Shown here: one piece after another, positions 12,642 to 20,778 of the stretch
Layout of the letters: each line of letters starts with the position of its first letter
How positions within the stretch are numbered: the first letter of the stretch is position 1
NCBI RefSeq assembly: GCF_022879595.1
Contig: NZ_CP084265.1
Location: forward strand, 1,860,001-1,924,000
DNA: 64,000 bases
Direction of reading: 5' to 3'
From: Caballeronia sp. Lep1P3
Lineage (GTDB): Bacteria > Pseudomonadota > Gammaproteobacteria > Burkholderiales > Burkholderiaceae
Position numbers and translations under genes: made by a program
The notes under the pieces: generated by a model
Database searches by the model: none
Told to the model about the DNA's origin: nothing
What the model saw: only the letters and a program-made list of their open reading frames with translations

Positions 12642-13235
12642 TTGCCGACCTACACCCTCGCCTCTCCCGTCAGCGCTGAAATCGATGTGCGCAAGAGCCG
12701 CTTCATCGCGCTCGCGCTGCCCGTTGCCGATCGCGACGCCGCCATGCGCGAGATCGGACGCCTGCGCGCCGAACATCCGGCTGCGACGCATGTGTGCTGG
12801 GCGCTGCTCGCGGGCGGCCAGTCGGGCATGTCCGACGACGGCGAGCCGTCCGGCACGGCGGGCCGGCCCATCCTCGAGGTGCTGCGGCACCACGAAGTGG
12901 ACGGCGTGCTGGCGGCGGTCGTGCGCTACTACGGCGGCATCAAGCTCGGCGCGGGCGGACTCGTGCGTGCCTACACCGACGCGATCGCCACCGCGATGCA
13001 GTCGGCCGAGCGCATCGAACGCATCGAGCGCGCGCTGCTCGACATCGAAACGGACTATGCCGACGAAGCCCGCGTGCGCCGCTGGATCGAGCAACACGAT
13101 GCGGAACTCGTCGAGAGCGCTTATGAGATGACCGTGCGCCTCGTCGTGCGCATGCCCGCCGCCGCGCGCGAGCCGGCCGCCGCCGAGTTGCGCGATCTCA
13201 CGCATGGACGCGCGAGCGTCGCGCCGCGCGCGTGA
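12642..13235 (+). CDS. YigZ/IMPACT-family protein
   Basis: 197 residues. The start is TTG at 12642: the frame is closed by the stop of the upstream gene and no ATG precedes conserved residues. The UPF0029 N-terminal domain is clear (SRFIALALPV, then GQSGMSDDGEPSGTAGRPIL, then VVRYYGGIKLGAGGLVRAY), with the DUF1949 ferredoxin-like domain in the last 65 residues. Family members (E. coli YigZ, eukaryotic IMPACT) are linked to translation or ribosome stress; the molecular role is not established. Its stop overlaps the GTG of the ferredoxin gene. Confidence 0.93.
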   Translation: MPTYTLASPVSAEIDVRKSRFIALALPVADRDAAMREIGRLRAEHPAATHVCWALLAGGQSGMSDDGEPSGTAGRPILEVLRHHEVDGVLAAVVRYYGGIKLGAGGLVRAYTDAIATAMQSAERIERIERALLDIETDYADEARVRRWIEQHDAELVESAYEMTVRLVVRMPAAAREPAAAELRDLTHGRASVAPRA

Positions 13236-13564
13236 GCGAGGCCCGCGTTTTCACGATGACGGTCGCGCCGCGCGGCGATGCGGTCGAGGTCCGGCCCGGC
13301 GAATCGCTGCTGGAGGCGGCGCTTCGCGCGGGGCTGTCGCTGCCGAGTTCGTGCCGTAACGGATCGTGCCGCGCGTGCATGTGCCGGCTCGATTCGGGCG
13401 AGGTTGAATATCGCATCGACTGGCCGGGGCTCACGGTCGAGGAAAAGTCGCAAGACTGGATTCTTCCCTGCGTGGCGCTCGCGCGCTCGGACGTGACGAT
13501 TCACCAGCCCGAGGCGGCCGTGCGCGAGACGGTCGAACGCCCGCGACATCCGCGAGGCTTCTGA
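13232..13564 (+). CDS. 2Fe-2S ferredoxin (plant-type)
   Basis: 110 residues with the plant-type 2Fe-2S pattern: Cys41, Cys46 and Cys49 in [13 protein letters not shown], plus Cys80 in [10 protein letters not shown]. Start GTG at 13232 overlaps the YigZ stop by 4 bp (GTGA), so the two are probably coupled. The central [13 protein letters not shown] segment matches small Burkholderia ferredoxins. Likely an electron carrier for an oxygenase or reductase; no partner is encoded here. Confidence 0.9.
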   Translation: MSEARVFTMTVAPRGDAVEVRPGESLLEAALRAGLSLPSSCRNGSCRACMCRLDSGEVEYRIDWPGLTVEEKSQDWILPCVALARSDVTIHQPEAAVRETVERPRHPRGF

Positions 13565-13678
13565 AGGGCCGGGTTATTCGGGATTTGTCGTCTCGATTCA
13601 ACGACCTACGATGTGAGTCCCGAGTCGGGCGAAGCATACTTTCGTGGAAAGGGGATGCAGCCCGGCTCTCAAAAAGTG

Positions 13679-13684
13679 TACAAT
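13679..13684 (+). promoter_or_regulatory. putative -10 box of rpsU
   Basis: TACAAT, 48 bp before the rpsU start codon. No good -35 sequence stands at 16-18 bp upstream, so this is a suggestion only. Confidence 0.35.
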
Positions 13685-13731
13685 TGCGCTTTGCCCCAAT
13701 TTCTGGCAGGGCCAGATCAACCGAGATTTCA

Positions 13732-13944
13732 ATGACTAAAGTACTGTTGAAAGAGAACGAGCCTTTCGACGTCGCCATGCGTCGTTTTCGTCGTACCGTC
13801 GAACGCACGGGCCTGATTCAAGAGCTCAAGTCGCGCATGGCGTATGAGAAGCCGACCACCGAGCGCAAGCGCAAGAAAGCTGCTGCTGTCGCTCGCCTGC
13901 GCAAGCAGATCCGCCGCGCGCAGTTGCCGAAGAAGTTTTATTGA
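13732..13944 (+). CDS. rpsU: 30S ribosomal protein S21
   Basis: 70 residues, the normal S21 length: [20 protein letters not shown] through a basic helical tail ending [10 protein letters not shown]21 binds the 30S platform near the anti-Shine-Dalgarno region and helps initiation. The ATG at 13732 is the only start consistent with the family. It stands alone rather than in the rpsU-dnaG-rpoD order and is closed by a strong terminator. Confidence 0.98.
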   Translation: MTKVLLKENEPFDVAMRRFRRTVERTGLIQELKSRMAYEKPTTERKRKKAAAVARLRKQIRRAQLPKKFY

Positions 13945-14114
13945 TCGATTGCCAGGTCGATTGACGCGGGGTCCACTACTCTCGTCTTTCGTGTCTCGGT
14001 GTCGGTCGATTGGCCAGAGGGAACCGGTCGCGGTTTCGTCAGGCGGGCGATGAGCCCACGGGCGGAAGGTCGCGGATTGCACGCCGGGTTCGGATAGGCC
14101 AGCAGATTCAAAGG

Positions 14115-14149
14115 AAAGCCTGCATGAGCGAATGCTCATGCAGGCTTTT
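14115..14149 (+). terminator. rho-independent terminator after rpsU
   Basis: Perfect 15-bp stem AAAGCCTGCATGAGC (14115-14129) with its complement at 14134-14148, four-base loop GAAT, then TTTT within the tail. The A/T ends also allow it to work for tpsB read from the other side. The rest of the 313-bp gap between rpsU and tpsB shows nothing else. Confidence 0.9.
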
Positions 14150-14257
14150 CGTGCTTGGGGACTTGGGTTGGCGTTCTTTGGTAGTGCTGCGTTGTTGTTG
14201 CGGAGAGGCGAGAGCGTCGTCGGTCGCGGCGCAAGGCGAGCGTTCCGACGGTTGTTC

Positions 14258-16054
14258 TTAGAGTTGCGCGGTTAACTGGAAGCCTACCGTGACGCGGGAA
14301 GTCGGGAAGGCCGAAGGTTTGTAGATCGGCGTGCCGGCGAATAGCTCATAGCTCATGCCGACATACTTCGTCGGCAGCCCGCCGCGGATTCCCACTACCG
14401 CGCCGACCAGCTGCGTTCCCGCCAGAAAGGCGGTGTTTGGACCGAACACGCGTCCATAGTCGATGCCCGCGTAAAGCGCTTGCCCCGTCTTGCCGATCGG
14501 CGCCTGCAGTTCGTTGCGCCAGTAAAAGCCGCGTTCGGCGGCCAGCATCTGCTCACCGTCGAAGCCGCGCACGGTGTAGCGACTGCCGATGGTCAGGTCG
14601 TCGATTAAGTTCAGCGTGTCGTTCGTGTATTGGCCGTGAACGGTTGTGACGTAGCGCAGTGTTTGATTCGCCACCGCGAACGGCACCGACAGGTTCATAT
14701 CGAGCACCGCCATGTGAAAGCGGTAAGTCGGGCCGCTCGGCTTCGTCGCGGGCGTCGGGGCGATCTCCGGGTCGTAAGGCAGCGATGGATCGGGCTTCGC
14801 GCCAAACGCGCCAATGCCCTGCCGGTACGCGAGCGTGCCGTCGAACTGTGCGCCGCCGAAGTAGTGCCGATCGGTCGCGCCGAGTTCGAGGAACGTGTTG
14901 TTGCGGCGTTGCAGTTCGATTTCCGTATCGTCGATGAAGCTCGCGCCGAAACGTTTCGACAGTTGCGCGTAGCCGCCGAAAACATCGTTCTGGCTTCGAC
15001 GCAGTACGCGCGCGATTTTGACGCCTGCCGTCTGCGCATTGCCGCTCGACACGAACGTCTGGTTCACGCCCGCGATCTGCTGGTAGTACGTGTTGGTGTT
15101 GCCGAAGAGCGTCGCGGTCCAGTAGCCCCACGGCGCGGAGTACGAGCCGTTGAAGCCATGCGAGCCGAGCGCTTTGTCGCCTAGTTCGAGGTCCTGATTC
15201 GCGCCGAGGGTGACGATGTCGTTCAGCCCGAGCGGGTTGTCGATGCCGAGGCTGACGTTGCCTTGCAGCTTGCCCGTCGCGCGGCTGCCCGAGTTGTCGA
15301 CGGACGCGACGAGCGACCACGGTTTCGAGCGCTTGACCGTGAGCACGACATCGCTTTCGCCCGGTAACTCGGTCGGCTCGATCTTCATGTCGACGTCCTG
15401 ACTCGCGACACGCTTCATCTGTTCGAGGCCTTGTTCGAGGTCGCGCAGGTCGAGCACGTCGCCGGTTCTCGCGGGGAAGGCGGTCTTCCATGTCCCCCAT
15501 GAGAGCGGTTCGGCGAAGCGGATGTCACGAATGACGCCGGGAACCAGCGCGAACTTGAGCGCACCACCCGACAGGTCTTGCTCAGGCAACAGCACGCGCG
15601 TGGTGATGTAGCCGTGGCTCAGGATCGTCTGCTGCAAGCCTTTGGTCAGCAGGTTCACGCCTTCCTTGCCGATGCATTGGCCCTTGTAGTGGTCGAGCCA
15701 TTGGCGCGCGAAGGCGAAGGCGTCGAGCGGCAGCGCGGAGGCACCTTTCGTTCGAAGCACTTCGGGAAGTGTCGTCGGGACGTCGAGCGAGAACGTGTCG
15801 ACGCGAAAGCACGGGGTTTCGTGCGGCAGCTCGGGATAGTCGGCAACCCTTGAGACTGTCGAGCGCGCCGCAGGCGCCTGCACGGCTGTCTCGCGCTGCT
15901 GCGCCTCGCGTTGCTGCTGGATTTGCTGGTTCTGCTCGGCGTTGGCTCGTGCGGCGGCGGCTTGGTCGGCGGGCGTCGGCGTTTGTTGCGCGTGAACAGC
16001 GAGGGATATCGAGGCTGCAAGCGGGAGAACCGCCAGCCAGTTTGTTACTTTCAT
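14258..16054 (-). CDS. two-partner secretion outer-membrane transporter (TpsB; ShlB/FhaC/CdiB family)
   Basis: 598 residues, apparently intact. Signal peptide about 1-22 (ends AVHAQ), a Gln/Arg-rich linker helix, POTRA region (HGYITTRVLLPEQDLSGG, FALVPGVIRDIRF), then a 16-strand barrel with the conserved VRGFDGEQMLAAERGFYWRN plug-loop motif and a final strand SRVTVGFQLTAQL. It should export the TpsA protein encoded further upstream on the same strand. The gene is now separated from tpsA by two insertion sequences, and one lies 105 bp before its start. Whether it is still transcribed is unknown. Confidence 0.95.
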   Translation of the reverse strand: MKVTNWLAVLPLAASISLAVHAQQTPTPADQAAAARANAEQNQQIQQQREAQQRETAVQAPAARSTVSRVADYPELPHETPCFRVDTFSLDVPTTLPEVLRTKGASALPLDAFAFARQWLDHYKGQCIGKEGVNLLTKGLQQTILSHGYITTRVLLPEQDLSGGALKFALVPGVIRDIRFAEPLSWGTWKTAFPARTGDVLDLRDLEQGLEQMKRVASQDVDMKIEPTELPGESDVVLTVKRSKPWSLVASVDNSGSRATGKLQGNVSLGIDNPLGLNDIVTLGANQDLELGDKALGSHGFNGSYSAPWGYWTATLFGNTNTYYQQIAGVNQTFVSSGNAQTAGVKIARVLRRSQNDVFGGYAQLSKRFGASFIDDTEIELQRRNNTFLELGATDRHYFGGAQFDGTLAYRQGIGAFGAKPDPSLPYDPEIAPTPATKPSGPTYRFHMAVLDMNLSVPFAVANQTLRYVTTVHGQYTNDTLNLIDDLTIGSRYTVRGFDGEQMLAAERGFYWRNELQAPIGKTGQALYAGIDYGRVFGPNTAFLAGTQLVGAVVGIRGGLPTKYVGMSYELFAGTPIYKPSAFPTSRVTVGFQLTAQL

Positions 16055-16102
16055 GGTCTAACTGTTTTGATTCGAAACTTCAAACAAAAGGCCTAGTTCG
16101 GC

Positions 16103-16158
16103 ATGGGCTGACGCGAATGCCCGCGCACGGTCGACCGTTCCACAACGTCTCGTAGCTG
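16103..16158 (+). pseudogene. 5' remnant of SymE-like gene 1, cut by an insertion sequence
   Basis: Starting at ATG 16103, an out-of-frame run reads ADANARARSTVPQR once one extra G after ATG is ignored. This fits the front of small SymE-like proteins and joins, across the insertion at 16159-17580, to the C-terminal remnant starting at 17581. The evidence for a shared gene is the 8-bp target duplication and strand; the frame is disturbed at least twice, so this is a guess at a dead gene. Confidence 0.35.
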
Positions 16159-17580
16159 AGTTGTGTGCGTCAAGTTGTGCAGAAACCGGATGCCGGTGGT
16201 TTCAGTTGATCCTTCTGTGCGGCATGCGGCGCGAAGGGCGTAGCCCGCAGCGCCGCACGCTCGCTATGCAGCAGCGCGCAAGAACTCCTTTTTCTGCTCG
16301 GCCAGCAAGGCCATGTTCAGATAACGGCTGTCTTCCAGCCACGTTTCATGCGTTTCGCTACACAGGGCCCTGATCAGCCGAAGGCATGACGCATCGTTTG
16401 GGAAGATGCGCACGATACGCGTGCGGCGCCGGATTTCCTCATTCAGCCGCTCCAGCATGTTGGTGGACTTCAGGTGCTTGTGATGCGCGCGGGGCAACCG
16501 GTAAAACGTCAACGTCTCAGCGATGTTGCCTTCGACCCAGTCCACCAGCTTCGGATATTTGCCCTGCCACTTGCTGATCCACGCTGCCAGATCTTGTTGC
16601 GCTTCCTGCAAGTCGCGACGGTCGTACATCCAGCGCAGCTCCTGCAGGCAGTCGTCGTCGGCCTTGCGCGGCAGATAGTCCAGCGCGTTGCGCAGGAAGT
16701 GGACGTAGCAGCGCTGCCAGGCGGCTTCCGGGAGCACCTCACCGATCGCCTTCTTCAGCCCCGCATGGTCGTCCGAGGCGACGAACTCGACGCCTGACAG
16801 GCCGCGCTTCTTTAGCGCCAGAAGGAACTCCTTCCAACTCGACTGGCTTTCGCGGTTGGCCAACTCCACAGCCAGCACCTGCCGGTGGCCTTCCCAGTTG
16901 ATGCCGATGGCGATCAGCACCGCCTGCGAACGGATCACGCCCGACTCACGCACCTTCTCATAGCGCGCGTCGACGATCAGATACGGATACGCTTCTTCGA
17001 GCGGCCGGTGTGCAAACTTTGCCAGCGTTGCATCCAGCCCTTTGTTGATCGCCGAAATCGCCGAGGCCGAAAAGCTGTGACCGCACAGCTCTTCGGTAAT
17101 CGCCTTGACCTTGCGCGTAGACACACCCTGCACGTACATTTCGGCCAACGCCGCCACCAACGCCTTCTCGCTGCGCGCATAGCGCTCGAACAGCGCCGTT
17201 GAGAATTCGCCATGTCGATCACGCGGCACGCGCAGCTCGAGTTTGCCGATGCGGGTCACCAGAGCGCGGCCGTAGTAGCCCGCACGATAGCCGCTTCGCG
17301 TCTCGCTGCGCTCATTGGGCGCCGCGCCCAGCAGCTCTGTCATTTCCGCTTCAAGCACTTCCTGCAGCGCATCCTTCATGAGCGCCTTCATCAGGTCCCG
17401 GTCGCCGGCAACCAGCGCTTCCGCTGGCGGCCGGTTCGTAATACGCTTGGTCGTGGCCATGGCGTAAGCCCTCCCGAGGGCAGGTTGACGAACTGGACAT
17501 TCATCAACTTACACCACGGCCACCCCTGCCTCTGCGCTCCTGCCGCCTCAGCGTTTTTGCACATTCTTCTGCACACTACC
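16159..17580 (-). mobile_element. IS256-family insertion sequence, copy A
   Basis: 1,422 bp with imperfect terminal inverted repeats; both inner ends share GTGTGC-n7-TGTGCA-n-AAAC. It is flanked by an exact 8-bp duplication, CGTAGCTG at 16151-16158 and 17581-17588. The transposase points toward tpsB. A second copy of identical length and transposase sequence is at 25237-26658 in the opposite orientation, with its own different duplication. Intact ends and matching target repeats imply a fairly recent insertion. Confidence 0.93.
16264..17460 (-). CDS. IS256-family transposase (copy A)
   Basis: 398-residue mutator-type transposase. The DDE residues are seen in LIVDARYEKVRESG, VASDDHAGLKKAI and NMLERLNEEIRRRTR. 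The C/H signature region QRCYVHFLRNALDY is present. The length is typical of the family and no frameshift is seen, so it is probably active. The protein is identical to the copy B product. Confidence 0.97.
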   Translation of the reverse strand: MATTKRITNRPPAEALVAGDRDLMKALMKDALQEVLEAEMTELLGAAPNERSETRSGYRAGYYGRALVTRIGKLELRVPRDRHGEFSTALFERYARSEKALVAALAEMYVQGVSTRKVKAITEELCGHSFSASAISAINKGLDATLAKFAHRPLEEAYPYLIVDARYEKVRESGVIRSQAVLIAIGINWEGHRQVLAVELANRESQSSWKEFLLALKKRGLSGVEFVASDDHAGLKKAIGEVLPEAAWQRCYVHFLRNALDYLPRKADDDCLQELRWMYDRRDLQEAQQDLAAWISKWQGKYPKLVDWVEGNIAETLTFYRLPRAHHKHLKSTNMLERLNEEIRRRTRIVRIFPNDASCLRLIRALCSETHETWLEDSRYLNMALLAEQKKEFLRAAA

Positions 17581-17736
17581 CGTAGCTGGAAGGCGGCTCG
17601 TGTCAAGCACGAACGGCCTTTGCCCATTCCGCATATCCGGCTCGTGGGCGAATGGCTTGGAGCGGCCCTGTTCGAACCGCGAAGTCGCGTGTGCGGGCAT
17701 GTGGGAGACGGCAAGCTCATCACTACGCCTGGTTGA
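17581..17736 (+). pseudogene. 3' remnant of SymE-like toxin gene 1
   Basis: Reads SWKAARVKHERPLPIPHIR followed by LVGEWLGAALFEPRSRV and GDGKLITTPG, then stop at 17734-17736. The order R-L-x2-x-W-L...F-x-P-x-S-R-V...G-K-L-I-x-T-P is that of the SymE toxin domain (AbrB-like fold, type I toxin in E. coli). The N-terminal part is cut by insertion copy A. It resembles the second remnant at 19208-19316, suggesting a tandem pair. Family call is from pattern memory and should be checked by a profile search. Confidence 0.55.
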
Positions 17737-17752
17737 ATGACGCTATAACCAA

Positions 17753-17777
17753 CGAACCCAGCGCAAAACTGGGTTCG
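17753..17777 (+). terminator. hairpin after SymE-like remnant 1
   Basis: CGAACCCAG / CTGGGTTCG stem with loop CGCAAAA, 17 bp after the remnant's stop; weak T tail (TCGTTGCTTT). A similar hairpin follows remnant 2. Confidence 0.6.
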
Positions 17778-17838
17778 TCGTTGCTTTAGCAAAGCCGGTC
17801 AGCGCCTTCTATCAATCCGTTGGCGATTCCCATCATTG

Positions 17839-19207
17839 GAGCCTGTCAGATTTTCTGTGTGCCGAGGTCATGAGACGATAAGGGAAATAACGTCCTATGA
17901 CCGAAGCAATCGTGACAAAGAAGAGTAAGAACCCGAAGGCACCGAAGCTGTTTCCCGATGAGCTGATCGACCAGTTGCTGGCCCAGGTGCAAGGCAAGGA
18001 TGCTGAGGCGGTCCTGGGCGAATCAGGTTTGGCCGGCCAACTTAAGAAACAGCTGGCCGAGCGCATGCTTGCAGCCGAGTTGAGTCACCATCTGGAAGCC
18101 GAGACCGAGCAAGGCCAGTCCGGTAACCACCGCAACGGCACCAGCCCCAAGACGGTGCTCACGCCCAATGGCGAATTGATGCTGGATATTCCGCGCGACC
18201 GGCAAGCGACATTCGAGCCGCAATTGGTGGGCAAGTATCAACGCCGACTGCCGGGCTTCGATGACCACGTCATCAGCATGTATGCGCGCGGCATGAGCGT
18301 GCGCGAGATTCAGGGTCATTTGCTGGAGCTGTACGGGCTGCAGGTGTCGCCCGATCTGATTTCCACGGTCACCGACGAGGTGCTGGCCGAGGTCGAGCAG
18401 TGGCAGCAACGCCCGCTCGAGGCCATGTATCCGATCGTGTACTTTGACGCGCTGCGTCTGAAGATCCGCGACGAAGGCACGGTCAGGAACAAGGCGGTCT
18501 ATCTGGCGCTGGGCATCCGCGCCGACGGTCGCAAGGAAGTGCTGGGCTTGTGGATCGAGCAAACCGAGGGCGCCAAGTTCTGGCTGAAGGTTTTCAACGA
18601 ACTGAAGAACCGCGGCTTGCACGACATTCTGATCGCGGTGGTCGACGGCTTGCGCGGCTTCCCCGAAGCGATCGAGGCAGTCTATCCGGCCGCCCAGATC
18701 CAGACGTGCATCGTGCATCTGATCCGCAATTCGCTGAATCTGGCGAGCTGGAAGGACCGCAAGCCGCTGGCTGCCGCGATCAAGCCGATCTACCAGGCCG
18801 CCACCGCCGACGCGGCGGCAGCGGCACTCGACGCCTTTGCGGGCAGCGAGTGGGGCCGCAAATTCCCTACCGTCGCGGCGATGTGGCAGCGCCAATGGGA
18901 GCAGGTGATCCCCTTTTTCGCCTATCCGCCCGAGGTGCGTCGAATCGTATACACGACGAACGCGATCGAAAGCATGCACATGCAGTTGCGCAAGATCGTC
19001 AAGAATCGCGGCCACTTCCCAAGCGACGAAGCCGCCAGCAAACTGCTCTATCTGGCCTTGCGTAACATCGAGAAGGACTGGAAGATGCCGCCTATCACCT
19101 GGCGACAAGCAGTGAATCAGTTCGCCATTCTGTTCGGCGAGCGCTTCACCAGCGCCATCAGCTGAGATTCCCAACCGGCCTCAGCACACAAGATTTCTGA
19201 CACGTCC
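17839..19207 (+). mobile_element. second IS256-family insertion sequence, different type
   Basis: 1,369 bp. Ends GAGCCTGTCAGATTTTC and (complement) GGACGTGTCAGAAATC form imperfect inverted repeats that continue as TGTGTGC-x-GAGG. Exact 8-bp target duplication CATCATTG at 17831-17838 and 19208-19215. It is inserted in the second SymE-like gene. Its transposase shares little with copy A/B beyond the fold, so it is an independent element. Confidence 0.92.
17897..19165 (+). CDS. IS256-family transposase (second type)
   Basis: 422 residues, full length. DDE residues in PIVYFDALRLKIRDEG, LIAVVDGLRGFPEAI and TTNAIESMHMQLRK. The N-terminal region carries the helical DNA-binding part, and HLIRNSLNLASWKDRK is the mutator-family signature. 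No disruption, so probably functional. Confidence 0.96.
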   Translation: MTEAIVTKKSKNPKAPKLFPDELIDQLLAQVQGKDAEAVLGESGLAGQLKKQLAERMLAAELSHHLEAETEQGQSGNHRNGTSPKTVLTPNGELMLDIPRDRQATFEPQLVGKYQRRLPGFDDHVISMYARGMSVREIQGHLLELYGLQVSPDLISTVTDEVLAEVEQWQQRPLEAMYPIVYFDALRLKIRDEGTVRNKAVYLALGIRADGRKEVLGLWIEQTEGAKFWLKVFNELKNRGLHDILIAVVDGLRGFPEAIEAVYPAAQIQTCIVHLIRNSLNLASWKDRKPLAAAIKPIYQAATADAAAAALDAFAGSEWGRKFPTVAAMWQRQWEQVIPFFAYPPEVRRIVYTTNAIESMHMQLRKIVKNRGHFPSDEAASKLLYLALRNIEKDWKMPPITWRQAVNQFAILFGERFTSAIS

Positions 19208-19316
19208 CATCATTGCGATTCGGCTCATCACCAAGTGGCCCCAGCAGGCCGAATTCGCACCGCGCAGCCGCGTATACGTGCACGAAAATGGCACGCTCAT
19301 CATCGCGCCTGCTTGA
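19208..19316 (+). pseudogene. SymE-like toxin gene 2, 3' remnant
   Basis: Frame reads IAIRLITKWPQQAEF then APRSRVYVHENGTLIIAPA and stops at 19314-19316. It has the same W-x4-E/A-F-x-P-R-S-R-V...G-x-L-I-x-x-P skeleton as remnant 1. Removing the insertion at 17839-19207 with one target copy joins it in frame to upstream sequence ending NPLAIPI, so part of the N-terminus lies left of the insertion, near 17800-17838. No clear start codon was found. Confidence 0.55.
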
Positions 19317-19334
19317 ACGACTGCTACATACGAC

Positions 19335-19356
19335 CAACTCAGTGGGAAGCTGGGTT
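19335..19356. terminator. hairpin between convergent SymE remnant 2 and immunity candidate
   Basis: AACTCAG / CTGGGTT stem (one G-T pair) followed by TTTTTATTTA. It lies between the plus-strand stop at 19316 and the minus-strand stop at 19362, so it may serve both. Confidence 0.55.
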
Positions 19357-19361
19357 TTTAT

Positions 19362-19610
19362 TTACTGCTCCGATTCCTTTGAAGTCGCTTCCTGCTCCTC
19401 ACGCTTCAGAGCGCGAAGCTCCTTTACGAATTGATATGTAGCTCCTCCAAGCACTAGCAAATACACCGGGATACCGGGAACCAAACCGGCTGCTCCCGCA
19501 CCCTTGGAAACAGATATCCCGAGAATCATCAGTGGAACTGCCAATAAGCACAAGTAGCCCACCAGAAACTTTCTATAGAGCGCTTTTCTTTTCGCTGACT
19601 TGCGTTCCAT
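19362..19610 (-). CDS. small two-helix membrane protein, candidate CDI immunity protein
   Basis: 82 residues from ATG 19610 (MERKSAKRKALYRK), one base after the stop of the tpsA frame. Two hydrophobic segments, FLVGYLCLLAVPLMILGISV and PGIPVYLLVLGGATYQFV, are separated by a short Gly/Ala loop, with a charged C-terminal tail. I recognise no family. Position directly 3' of a CdiA-like gene is where the specific immunity gene sits in CDI loci, and a membrane immunity protein would suit a membrane-acting toxin. The gene looks AT-richer than the flanking core genome, as toxin/immunity cassettes often are. Function is inferred from position only. Confidence 0.6.
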   Translation of the reverse strand: MERKSAKRKALYRKFLVGYLCLLAVPLMILGISVSKGAGAAGLVPGIPVYLLVLGGATYQFVKELRALKREEQEATSKESEQ

Positions 19611-19611
19611 G

Positions 19612-20778
19612 CTACCTGCCCTTCTTCGCATTGTTTTCGATGACCGTTTGCGCTGGACCGGGCAATATCTGCATCTCTATATCCCAAGCTTTCGCTAGCG
19701 GACCGGGTAAGACGGCTTTCCCACCAGTTCCTAACAATGTCGCCGCCGTGCCAATGCCCCCTGCTAAATCGGGACTACTCGACGGACTCGTAACCGCCAC
19801 TGCTCCGAATGAACTCGCTCCTGCCCATAGAGCATTGTAGGCACTCACAATAGCCTTTGCGGCTTTGGAGTTTCCGAACATATCAACGGGCAACCCAAAT
19901 GGCGACGCCACTGCTGCAATTCCGCCTGCCGCTGCCGCAGTTTGATAACTCGGCGGGTCCTTCGATAAGCCCGTTTGGTAACTGATCGCATCACCCGCGT
20001 ACCAGAAGGCTGTACCCGTTGACCACGCCGTTGCCATATCAGCCAGCAGTTTCGTCGTCGCCAGCCCACCCGCCACCGATCCCGCAAACAGCGTCGCACC
20101 CGTGCGCGCGATCGTGTTTCCAATCGGGTCTTTGTCGTAATTGGAGTCAACGAGCTGACTGTACGTCTTACCCGTTTCCAGCTGCGTTCGGCCCATCAGG
20201 TTCGCCGGCTGGTTGTCGGCGATGTACTGACTGTTGTAGTTGTGGTCCGCGTAGTGAGGGTCGCTTTTATAGCCGTCACAGTTCAGATTCTGGCAACCGA
20301 CAATACTCCGCACTTCGTAGTCGTGCACACCACCCGACGCATCAGCCGTCTGCTTGTCGGAGTTGCGCATCATCTCCGCCAGAATTCGCGCCTCGGCTTC
20401 ACCCTCGCTGATACCGAGTTCCTTTGCAACGGCCGTCGCGTATTTTTCAGCCTTCTTATATTCATCCGGATGCAACTGCCGGTTGAACCGATCCACCGCC
20501 GACCCCGCTGTCATTCCTGCAGTCCCGCCGATCGCGCCCGCGCCGGTAGCGATAACGTTCGCCACGATGTTGCCAAGCATCCGGTCTGCGTCGGCGTTGC
20601 CCGTCGGGCTCGAATTGGCAATTGAATCGCTCAACTCGTTCAGCTTGTCAGCCGATTTCGACGCGATGAACGCACCCGCCGCACCTCCCGCTGCCCCGCC
20701 CAGTCCGCCTGTACCCAGGCCGCCCACGAGCGCCCCGCCTGCCGCTTGCATCTCCGCCCGATAGGTTCCGCCTTCAGC
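19612..20778 (-). pseudogene. tpsA/cdiA-like gene, C-terminal part after a frameshift
   Basis: After the shift near 20778 the frame continues AEGGTYRAEMQAAGGALVGG, which joins exactly to DPRW of the upstream frame. A Gly/Ala-rich stretch, the block VDRFNRQLHPDEYKKAEKYA, and the pretoxin-like AEMMRNSDKQTADASGGVHD through GCQNLNC follow. The last about 220 residues (after GCQNLNC) should be the variable toxin region. They contain hydrophobic Ala/Gly-rich stretches (LFAGSVAGGLATTKLLADMA, TAAAAGGIAAVASPFGLP) and end TVIENNAKKGR. No nuclease motif is evident. A membrane-active toxin is a guess. An ATG at 20751 opens this frame but has no role in the intact gene. Confidence 0.8.

Noticed and set aside
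20751..20751. ATG at 20751 as start of an independent 379-residue protein
   Set aside because: The preceding codons in the same frame continue the exoprotein sequence (AEGGTYRAE), so this is an internal Met after a frameshift.
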